Under the pieces are notes generated by a model that made no database searches, was not told where the DNA came from, and saw only the letters and a program-made list of their open reading frames with translations. A DNA stretch of 16,265 bases from Tychonema litorale BBK16 (GTDB taxonomy: Bacteria; Cyanobacteriota; Cyanobacteriia; Cyanobacteriales; Microcoleaceae): contig NZ_JAKJHX010000120.1 in the NCBI RefSeq assembly GCF_021648855.1, forward strand, positions 1 to 16,265, read 5' to 3'. Position numbers and translations under genes: made by a program. Shown piece by piece: positions 1-5,694 of this stretch. Position 1 is the first letter of the stretch. Every line of letters starts with the position of its first letter.

Positions 1-35
1 CGTTTGCCAGTCTTTGGGCGATCGCACTTTTTGAC

Positions 36-407
36 TTGCTTAGTCTAAACTCCAAATTGTATCAATGTCGAAAAATTGAGTTTTTTATCGTCATGGAGCA
101 AATGGATGAGTTGTCATATTTTTTCAAGAATTTTCAAGCAGCTATGATTTGGTTCGCAGATAAGTTATCAAAGGAATTTGATGCGAAAATAATCTTCAAC
201 GGGGGAGATAGTTTACTGGCAAGCTTATCAGTAAGTGAACTTTTGATAGATGACCTAGAAAACTTAAGAATTGAGTTTTCTAATCTTTCATCTGCAACAA
301 TATCATTTGGTATTGGCAACAGTCCGCGTCAAGCATACTTTGCCCTTAAATTAGCTAAAGCTAGTGGCAAGAATCGGATTGAAATCTTCCAGGAGTGTAC
401 AAAATGA
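36..407 (+). CDS. Minimal CRISPR polymerase (mCpol)-like nucleotide cyclase, N-terminus missing or eroded
   Basis: The protein resembles the stand-alone Cas10-like palm domain called mCpol, which makes cyclic nucleotides as defence signals. What I see: RKIEFF near residue 12 followed by a helical stretch, a strand ending in the turn NGGDS (residues 55-59), and a C-terminal SFGIGNS then ALKLAKASGKNRIEIF, typical of the last strand and helix of Cas10/mCpol palms. The turn reads GGDS rather than GGDD, so the second acidic residue is replaced. The first strand, which should carry the DxD metal ligands just before RKIE, is not recognisable in any frame. The only in-frame start is a TTG at 36, and the frame is open to the left edge (codons from position 3). 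The gene may therefore begin outside the window, or its 5' end may be degraded. It overlaps the next gene as ATGA. Low GC suggests acquisition. Family call fairly sure; activity doubtful. Confidence 0.72.
   Translation: MLSLNSKLYQCRKIEFFIVMEQMDELSYFFKNFQAAMIWFADKLSKEFDAKIIFNGGDSLLASLSVSELLIDDLENLRIEFSNLSSATISFGIGNSPRQAYFALKLAKASGKNRIEIFQECTK
391..395 (+). promoter_or_regulatory. Ribosome binding site deciding the effector start
   Basis: AGGAG lies eight bases before the ATG at 404. That ATG overlaps the TGA (405-407) of the upstream gene. This favours 404 over the in-frame GTG at 395, which lies inside the AGGAGTG sequence and so cannot use it as a ribosome binding site. The overlap implies translational coupling of the two genes. 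Confidence 0.75.
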
Positions 408-1156
408 CTAAACAACTACTCCTGTTTATCCAAAGTGATAATCCAGGACTTTATGTTAATATAATAACTCATTGTGTTCAAGTTGAAGGTGTTCGCAACA
501 TACATTTTGCCGTCAACTCAGGTGCGCTAGGAAAGATTTCAGAAGAAAGAGATAAGATCAAAAAGATTAAAAATAAATTTGAAGAGCTTTTCATTAATTA
601 CCCAAATGTATATAAGCTTGCCTACGAAACAATGCCTTCTTCTAGTCAGTTAGAAGAAAGAACTATGAAAATTCTATTTACAAATCCAGAATTTTCCACT
701 AAAGATTTAAATGATAAATTTCATGATATGGACAAACTTTTTGTGGATGTTTCTGGCTGTAACAAAAAAGTTTCTAGTGATGTTATTTCGTCTTATATAT
801 TGAATGGAATTAGACATATTTGCTGCTTTGAACTTGACGATAGAGTCTATTCACAAGAATGGAGAAAACAAGGTTTCAGCAAAGATTATCATGATATATG
901 TAGGGATAGTTCTTACTATGAGTATATTGATTTTTCTAAATCTGGAACAACTATAAATAGCTTTAATCGTATGCGTTCTCAAGGGAAGCTTATCAAGCTT
1001 CTTTTTGTTATTTCTATTGTCCTTGGAGTTATTGTTTTCGGATTAATTCAGCAGCAACAAAACGTCCTTGCTCAATATGCAACAATTGCACTAACATTGA
1101 TCACAGCACTAGGGCTGATCAATGATATTTTTGGAGTTGCCGATCGTCTAAAATAA
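404..1156 (+). CDS. CARF-like sensor with two C-terminal membrane helices (predicted cyclic-nucleotide-controlled effector)
   Basis: The protein has 250 residues from the ATG at 404. Residues 1-185 look like a Rossmann-type CARF domain: a first strand QLLLFIQSD (4-12), a second strand NIHFAV (32-37), and a late strand LFVDVSGCNKK (112-122). The last has the VD-[IV]-[ST]-G-x2-K pattern of CARF proteins, followed by a helix and HICCFEL. Two hydrophobic helices follow at about 196-215 and 222-243, separated by QQQQN, with a short charged tail. Known family logic: a cyclic nucleotide made by the partner polymerase binds the sensor domain, and the two-TM part disrupts the inner membrane. In Panoptes the nucleotide restrains the effector; in CRISPR type III CARF systems it activates. 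Which sign applies here cannot be read from the sequence. The gene is translationally coupled to the mCpol gene. Its 3' end faces a convergent gene 35 bases away. Confidence 0.75.
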   Translation: MTKQLLLFIQSDNPGLYVNIITHCVQVEGVRNIHFAVNSGALGKISEERDKIKKIKNKFEELFINYPNVYKLAYETMPSSSQLEERTMKILFTNPEFSTKDLNDKFHDMDKLFVDVSGCNKKVSSDVISSYILNGIRHICCFELDDRVYSQEWRKQGFSKDYHDICRDSSYYEYIDFSKSGTTINSFNRMRSQGKLIKLLFVISIVLGVIVFGLIQQQQNVLAQYATIALTLITALGLINDIFGVADRLK

Positions 1157-1191
1157 TTTATTAGTTTATCAATCGCGATCTAACCTACAGA

Positions 1192-2460
1192 TCACTTTGG
1201 CAAAGGCTCCAATATTTTCTCACCAACTCTAGCCGTAACCACCGTAAATAAAGCCTCATAATGATTCAAAGCTTCCTCAAATCCATAATTCTCAACAGCA
1301 TAACTTCTACCTTGCAAACCCAGCGCTTCCAGCTTAGCCGGATTCAAATACAAATCTTCAACCCCATCCGCTAGAGCTTGCGGATCTTCTGGTGTCACCA
1401 CCACCCCGCCACCACTTTGCTGCACTGCTTTATGAGCAGTACCAGTCTCAGGAACCGAAGCCAAAATAGCCCTGCCACTCGCCAACAGCACTTGAATTTT
1501 TGAAGGCATATTAAAATTAGTCACCCGGCGCTTTTGTACCACCAAACTAACATCAGCCGCAGCTAGCATTTCTGGTAATTTTTCTCGCGGTTCAAAGGGC
1601 AGTAACATCACATTAGTCGCTTTGTAAGTTTCGCAATCTCTTTGCAAACGTGCCAGTGCTGTGGACTCTCCCACAATTACAAATGCGATTTCTGGTATGT
1701 GTTTCAAACGAGCCGCTGCTTGGACAACTGTTTGCAAACCTTGAGTCAGAGCAATATTGCCCGCGTAGAGAATGACAAATTTGCCCTGGAGATTGTGAGT
1801 TTTGCGAAAGGAATTATTTTCTTTAGGTAAGGGACGGATGAAATTGACATCAACCCAATTGGGAAGACAAACTATTTTTTCCGGAGGTACTCCTTGAGAT
1901 TGCAATTTTTGGACAAAACCGTTGTCGATTACGCTGACTTGGCTAGCTGTGCTGTAGGCGAATTTTTCTAAGGCGTCAGCAATCTTAATTAGTATGCCGT
2001 TCTTTTTTACCAAACCGACGCGCACGGCTGCTTCTGAGACGATATCCTGAACGTTGAGGACGATCGGGCAACCGCGAATCCAACCGTAGAGAGCCACTGG
2101 AACGCAAATCGGCAATGGGGGCATTGTTGAGAAAATCACGTCTGGTCGATCGCCCCTAAACGCTTGAACAGCACTAGAAAACACAAAACTACCATCCAAC
2201 AGCAATCGGTCTAGCAAGCTAGGGTGAGGGCCATTTACCCGGACGTAGCTGCGCTGAATTGTCACACCTTTGTGTTCTTCGGTGAGGTAGAATTTGCCCC
2301 GATATTGTTCATAAATCCGGCGCTGCGGATAGTTCGGCATTCCTGTAACAACTCGAACTTGATGGCCGCGTTTGACTAGGCCTTGAGCTAGTTCTGTCAT
2401 CAAAGGAGCAATGCCGATCGGCTCTGGATAGTAGTTATAGGAATAAATCAGAATACGCAT
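1192..2460 (-). CDS. GT4 glycosyltransferase, WcaI-like (exopolysaccharide assembly)
   Basis: The likely product is a 422-residue cytoplasmic glycosyltransferase that adds a sugar to a lipid-linked polysaccharide precursor, similar to colanic-acid WcaI. It starts MRILIYSYNYYPEPIGIAP, the usual GT-B N-terminal strand and glycine loop. It continues with RGHQVRVVTGMPNYPQ, a central VLNVQDIVSEA segment, ILYAGNIALTQGL in the nucleotide-sugar domain, and VVQKR then NMPSKIQVLLASGRAILA in the donor site. The frame stays open 126 bases upstream to 2586, but that extension (CCVTRNPTPSRG and onward) looks like translated intergenic repeat. I therefore place the start at 2460, where homology begins. The gene lies 159 bases downstream of the RsbW-type kinase gene on the same strand. 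The exact sugar and linkage are unknown. Confidence 0.85.
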   Translation of the reverse strand: MRILIYSYNYYPEPIGIAPLMTELAQGLVKRGHQVRVVTGMPNYPQRRIYEQYRGKFYLTEEHKGVTIQRSYVRVNGPHPSLLDRLLLDGSFVFSSAVQAFRGDRPDVIFSTMPPLPICVPVALYGWIRGCPIVLNVQDIVSEAAVRVGLVKKNGILIKIADALEKFAYSTASQVSVIDNGFVQKLQSQGVPPEKIVCLPNWVDVNFIRPLPKENNSFRKTHNLQGKFVILYAGNIALTQGLQTVVQAAARLKHIPEIAFVIVGESTALARLQRDCETYKATNVMLLPFEPREKLPEMLAAADVSLVVQKRRVTNFNMPSKIQVLLASGRAILASVPETGTAHKAVQQSGGGVVVTPEDPQALADGVEDLYLNPAKLEALGLQGRSYAVENYGFEEALNHYEALFTVVTARVGEKILEPLPK

Positions 2461-2508
2461 AATATTTAGTTTGAAGCAAATTTTCCTGCCGCCGCTACCT
2501 TGAGCTAC

Positions 2509-2548
2509 TACCCGGTTAATTCCCCTGGATGGGGTTGGGTTCCGGGTA
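2509..2548. repeat. Imperfect hairpin between kinase and glycosyltransferase genes
   Basis: TACCCGG at 2509-2515 pairs with CCGGGTA at 2542-2548, and CCCC at 2522-2525 faces GGGG at 2531-2534. No T tract follows on the minus strand, so it is not an obvious intrinsic terminator. It sits in the 159-base gap before the glycosyltransferase and could be a small dispersed repeat or an mRNA structure. Confidence 0.4.
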
Positions 2549-2619
2549 ACACAGCAGGGGCGCAGCCTGGAATTGGCTAGGCTCAACAGAATCCGCCCTC
2601 TGTGGCTTGGAGCCTCCCA

Positions 2620-3060
2620 TCATCCGGTAATGTTTTTTCGCATCACCAAGCAGTTGCGGCGATCGTCAGCACGGATATAACGAAGCTCCTCTGTCAGCTT
2701 GTGCATAAATAGCAATCCCCTTTCTCCTTCTTTTTCCAAAGGATCTCGCGGATCTTCGATAATAGACTGGAGCTTTGCTTCCAGGTCAAAAGGTTGACCC
2801 CTATCCCAAATCCTGATTTCTAAGTAATTAGGAAACACTTTTACTTCCAGGTCGATCGGCGTCGTGGGGTGCAAGTTTTTGTGAGCATGGCGAACAGCAT
2901 TTGTAAAGCCTTCATTCACAATCAGGCTACACTGCCACCACAAATCCTCTGGTAGCAATGGTAGAACAATATTCTCCAACCATTCCACAACTTGTTTCAG
3001 GGCATCCATGTCCGTTTCAACTTGAAGGTGCAACTCGGTCTTTGGTTGCTGATCTTTCAT
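2620..3060 (-). CDS. RsbW/SpoIIAB-type anti-sigma factor serine kinase (HATPase_c)
   Basis: The product is a 146-residue single-domain GHKL ATPase. The N-box is VNEGFTNAVRHAH (residues 48-60, with E50, N54 and H58 in the expected spacing). The G1-type motif is WDRGQPFD (85-92) and the G2-type loop is GERGLLFMH (112-120). These are the ATP- and Mg-binding elements of RsbW/SpoIIAB kinases, which phosphorylate a serine on a STAS-domain antagonist and release or bind a partner accordingly. The protein is soluble, with no extra sensor domain. The nearest STAS domain is in the upstream same-strand gene ending at 3520, making that fusion a plausible substrate. The 459-base gap between them contains a strong hairpin, so co-transcription is not certain. 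A purine-rich AAGGGGAAG lies just before the ATG at 3060. Confidence 0.88.
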   Translation of the reverse strand: MKDQQPKTELHLQVETDMDALKQVVEWLENIVLPLLPEDLWWQCSLIVNEGFTNAVRHAHKNLHPTTPIDLEVKVFPNYLEIRIWDRGQPFDLEAKLQSIIEDPRDPLEKEGERGLLFMHKLTEELRYIRADDRRNCLVMRKNITG

Positions 3061-3519
3061 TTTTCTTCCCCTTGGTCGCCCCCCACCATACTTCGGCTAC
3101 TTCGGCTACATTCAGTATAAGTACGCTCAGTACAAGTAGCTATACTCAGCTTGATTTCAACATCAGGGTTCAGACTTAAGCATGAGCGAGTCAAACGTCC
3201 AACGGTGGTGGCAAAATAAGGGAAGCAAGGTCTTGGCAACATAATTAGTTAAGTCAAGCTTGAGTTGAAGAAGCCCGTTTTGCCTCAAGGTGAGCATTCC
3301 TTTTGCATCATTTACTGTGACTGGAAATGAGAGACTTGTGATAGTTTAACCCGTCTGGGTATGGCGTTTAAATAGTTTTAAGTTTTGAGTTAAAGAGTTG
3401 AAAACTCTTTAACTCAAAACTTACTACTAACTTAAGATTATTACCTGACTCTGGTAAAAATTTCCGATTTTTCCAACCCCGCTGTACCGAAAAAGTCAGC
3501 GGTGGGTGGTTAAGGCATC
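3061..3519. other. Long intergenic region upstream of the RsbW-type gene
   Basis: There is no convincing gene here; short open frames lack family features. It holds a tandem 9-base repeat TTCGGCTAC (3092-3100 and 3101-3109) close to the kinase start, a 21-bp hairpin (3379-3423), and a weaker CCGCTG/CAGCGG hairpin (3479-3484 with 3497-3502) just beyond the stop of the STAS fusion gene. No clear -10/-35 pair was found. A promoter for the kinase gene probably lies here, by position only. Confidence 0.5.
3379..3423. repeat. Perfect 21-bp inverted repeat with a 3-base loop
   Basis: The left arm 3379-3399 and right arm 3403-3423 are exact reverse complements around a GAA loop at 3400-3402. The arms are AT-rich (core AACTCTTTAACTC). 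Neither side has a T run, so it does not look like a standard intrinsic terminator. It could block read-through between the STAS fusion and kinase genes, or be a dispersed cyanobacterial palindrome. Confidence 0.85.
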
Positions 3520-4518
3520 CTATACGGCACCACTATTTTTGTTGAACAGAACAGTTATGGTTTTCACAATTAGTTTCACGTCATACATCAGGCTCCAATT
3601 TTCTTGGTACTTTAAATCCAGGCTGATGACATCTTCAAAGTTACGCACCTGAGAACGGCCATTGACTTGCCATTCTCCGGTCATCCCTGGTTTGACATCA
3701 AAACGCTGCCACTGAGGTACTTCATAGCGGTCAACTTCGTCTGGGGTAGGCGGCCGAGTGCCGACTAGACTCATTTCGCCTTTGAGTACATTCCAAAATT
3801 GTGGCAATTCGTCCAGGCTGGTTTTTCGCAATATCCGCCCGACTTTGGTAATGCGGGGGTCGTTGTCATTTTTGAAAAAAGCCCCCGATGCTTGGTTTTG
3901 GATTTGGGATTTAAGAGCTTCGGCGTTGGTACACATCGATCGAAACTTCCAAATCTGAAATCTTCTTCCCATCCAGCCACAGCGGGTTTGAGCGAAAAAT
4001 ATCGGCCCCGGATCGTTAATTGTGATCGCTGCGACTATGGGTATAAATAATATTCCTGTAATTATCAAACCTACGATCGCCCCAACAATGTCGATCAGCC
4101 GTTTCACGAGCGATCGCACAGAGGGGTGCGTGACAGGTAACTGACTGTCTGCACGGTTGTTCTCAGCGGGGGCTGTGCTGACAGGAGACGACTCGATCGT
4201 CAGCACTTGATCTAGGCTAGTGAGTTCAAATACTGCCATCACCTGCGGTTTGAGACTCCGCAGCACTAAATCGCTGTCGCGCTGTTTGGCAAATTTTAGA
4301 TTGCTGACTAAGGCACCGATTCCGCTACTGTCGATAAATGTCGTCTGACTGAAGTCTAGGACAATTTTAGTGGGAACGGTGCTTCCAGAGAAAAGTTGCT
4401 GGCAGGTTGTCTTGAAGTTTACGGCTTCAAGTACGCTTAAGCGCACGGGGATATGAACAGAGGGAACCTCGTCCAAATATGTCACCCTAAAATCTGCCTC
4501 TGGGGTTTGGCTGACCAT
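3520..4518 (-). CDS. STAS domain fused to polyprenyl-phosphate sugar-1-phosphate transferase
   Basis: The product is a 332-residue two-part protein. Residues about 10-115 are a STAS (anti-sigma antagonist) domain with [20 protein letters not shown]63-S64-S65-G66 matches the site where SpoIIAA/RsbV is phosphorylated. A linker of about 20 residues leads to a bacterial sugar transferase (about 135-332). That part has one hydrophobic segment (141-165), DPGP (169-172), KFRSM (191-195), DELPQ (236-240), GTRPP (253-257) and [10 protein letters not shown] (276-285), the catalytic-core signatures of WcaJ/HepD-type initiating transferases. These move a sugar phosphate to undecaprenyl phosphate at the inner membrane. 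The N-terminal multi-TM region of full-length WcaJ is absent, replaced by STAS. An RsbW-type kinase gene lies downstream, which suggests that phosphorylation of S64 or S65 controls enzyme activity or assembly. The ATG at 4518 is preceded by AGGA. Confidence 0.9.
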   Translation of the reverse strand: MVSQTPEADFRVTYLDEVPSVHIPVRLSVLEAVNFKTTCQQLFSGSTVPTKIVLDFSQTTFIDSSGIGALVSNLKFAKQRDSDLVLRSLKPQVMAVFELTSLDQVLTIESSPVSTAPAENNRADSQLPVTHPSVRSLVKRLIDIVGAIVGLIITGILFIPIVAAITINDPGPIFFAQTRCGWMGRRFQIWKFRSMCTNAEALKSQIQNQASGAFFKNDNDPRITKVGRILRKTSLDELPQFWNVLKGEMSLVGTRPPTPDEVDRYEVPQWQRFDVKPGMTGEWQVNGRSQVRNFEDVISLDLKYQENWSLMYDVKLIVKTITVLFNKNSGAV

Positions 4519-4714
4519 GAAGTCCTGGTTTCAAATTTCAATCTGATGTCTTTAGCCTATTGTGTCCTAGCCGCTCCCTTTTTACCAAATATTATTGTTA
4601 ATAAAAGGCTAGATTTACACAAACTTTATATTTTAAGTACCAACCAGGAAAGCCCAAAAGTGATTCTGAGAAGCCCACACCATACCCGTCAAGCGGGTTG
4701 GTGTGTAAATAATG
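4519..4714. other. Intergenic region with IS200/IS605-type remnant
   Basis: The gap lies between the STAS fusion and DUF3318 genes. Its right half carries a transposon-end signature (GATTCTGAGAAGCCCACACC and the hairpin at 4676-4705). No transposase or TnpB reading frame is present. The left half is AT-rich and no clear left-end hairpin was identified. Confidence 0.5.
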
Positions 4715-4718
4715 TCAC
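4660..4718 (+). mobile_element. Solo right end of an IS200/IS605-family element
   Basis: GATTCTGAGAAGCC precedes an imperfect palindrome. CACACCA (4676-4682) pairs with TGGTGTG (4699-4705), and ACCCG (4684-4688) pairs with CGGGT (4694-4698), leaving T4683 bulged. IS200/IS605 ends are recognised as hairpins with an extrahelical T. Nine bases after the stem comes TCAC (4715-4718), resembling the right-end cleavage tetranucleotide in position and sequence. No transposase gene is nearby, so this is a remnant or a non-autonomous derivative. The boundary falls at the 3' end of the neighbouring DUF3318 gene. Confidence 0.6.
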
Positions 4719-5383
4719 GAATTATAAACGTTTTCTGACTGAGAGGTTTCGCGGCCGATTGGTTTGACTTTCGCCTTAGCTTTGGCTGCGTTGCGTTTCA
4801 GGGCTTGGAGACGGGCTTCGTATTTAGCGCGCTGCTGCTTTTTAGAAGTTTGCTCGATTAGGGTTTTCAAGGCGCTACCCAGACTTTTATAGGCGTTTGG
4901 CAAAGTGTAGCCAAAGCGGGTGGCGAGGGCGAGGGCTTTTTCATCAGCATCAATTGCTTCTTTTAAGCTTTTCTCTCCGTTGTTTTTCCGATAAAGCCTC
5001 CAGCCGGAGACACCGCATAGGGATAGGGCTAGTACCAGCAGCAAACCATCTTGCACCCAAAGTTCGCCGACTGCGCCACCTAAACCGATCGCGAGGGCGG
5101 CCATTTCCCAACCATCTCTGGGGATGGTATCGTTTTGGATGCGGGCGACTTCGTGCCAAAACAGCAGATTGCGCTGATCCATCGCTAGTTGCTCCCAGCG
5201 AATCAGGTCTATTTGTACTTCTACCTGATCTTTGCCGATTTCTTCGCTGCGGATCAAGGTGGGATTAACTTCTATGGTTTTTTCTACTGTTACCCAACTT
5301 TGCAATTCTGGGGGCAGTATATTTTTCAAGCGCCGGATCTCACTCATCTCGGCTCTTGCTGTGGAGGTTGCATAGGATGTCAT
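4715..5383 (-). CDS. DUF3318 cyanobacterial membrane protein
   Basis: The 222-residue product matches a conserved cyanobacterial family I recognise as DUF3318: MTSYATSTARAEMSEIRRLK at the start, LPPELQSWV (23-31), DQRNLLFWHEVARIQNDTIP (69-88), then a hydrophobic hairpin (about 93-131) and a basic, Ala/Lys-rich C-terminal helix (about 180-207). Function is unknown. The membrane hairpin suggests an inner or thylakoid membrane protein with cytoplasmic ends. HEVAR around residue 77 is reminiscent of a zincin helix but lacks the second histidine of HExxH, so I do not call a peptidase. The stop codon overlaps the predicted transposon right end, so the final residues may be altered. The gene has same-strand neighbours but gaps of 196 and 294 bases, so it is probably a separate unit. 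Confidence 0.8.
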   Translation of the reverse strand: MTSYATSTARAEMSEIRRLKNILPPELQSWVTVEKTIEVNPTLIRSEEIGKDQVEVQIDLIRWEQLAMDQRNLLFWHEVARIQNDTIPRDGWEMAALAIGLGGAVGELWVQDGLLLVLALSLCGVSGWRLYRKNNGEKSLKEAIDADEKALALATRFGYTLPNAYKSLGSALKTLIEQTSKKQQRAKYEARLQALKRNAAKAKAKVKPIGRETSQSENVYNS

Positions 5384-5549
5384 AGCTCCGGCCTTAAAAT
5401 TTTCAAAGGGTTAATATGCTTCTATATTCTGAAGTATAGCGCTTAGTGTCAAAACCTTGTGCGTTCACGTCGGCACTGTCAAAGCCAGAAGTCGATCGAG
5501 CTTTACTGACAATGTTACTTGCTTGCAAGGCGATCGACACAACCTACTC

Positions 5550-5694
5550 ATACCAATTTAATGTGAAGTTGCACATATCTCGATCCCCCTAAATCCCCCT
5601 TAGGTCGGGGGACTTTGAGAAGAATCTTGTCCCCCCCTTATTAAGGGGGGCTAGGGGGGATCAGATTCTATGCAGCCTCATAAAAAATTGGTAT
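5550..5694. mobile_element. MITE-like palindromic element with terminal inverted repeats
   Basis: ATACCAATTT at 5550-5559 is the exact reverse complement of AAATTGGTAT at 5685-5694. Inside, a C-rich arm starting GATCCCCCTAAATCCCCC (5582-5602) faces a G-rich arm ending GGGGGGATC (5641-5662), with a smaller CCC/GGG pairing between. The element is about 145 bases and has no coding capacity. CCCCCTAAATCCCCC-type repeats are widespread in filamentous cyanobacteria. Its right end overlaps the last codons of the next gene. Confidence 0.7.

Noticed and set aside
395..403. GTG start for the effector three codons earlier
   Set aside because: The GTG lies inside the AGGAGTG sequence; ATG at 404 has the ribosome binding site at the right distance and the typical ATGA overlap.
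2461..2586. N-terminal extension of the GT4 glycosyltransferase
   Set aside because: The frame is open, but the peptide (CCVTRNPTPSRG and onward) has no family likeness, lies in a hairpin-bearing intergenic stretch, and WcaI-like homology begins at the ATG at 2460.
3479..3502. Intrinsic terminator after the STAS fusion gene
   Set aside because: Only a 6-bp CCGCTG/CAGCGG stem with a 12-base loop, and no T run on the minus-strand side.
5140..5160. HExxH-type metallopeptidase in the DUF3318 protein
   Set aside because: The sequence reads HEVAR, lacking the second histidine, and no further zinc ligand pattern is evident.
5582..5662. CRISPR-like repeat array
   Set aside because: The C-rich and G-rich blocks are inverted arms of one foldback element, not direct repeats with spacers.
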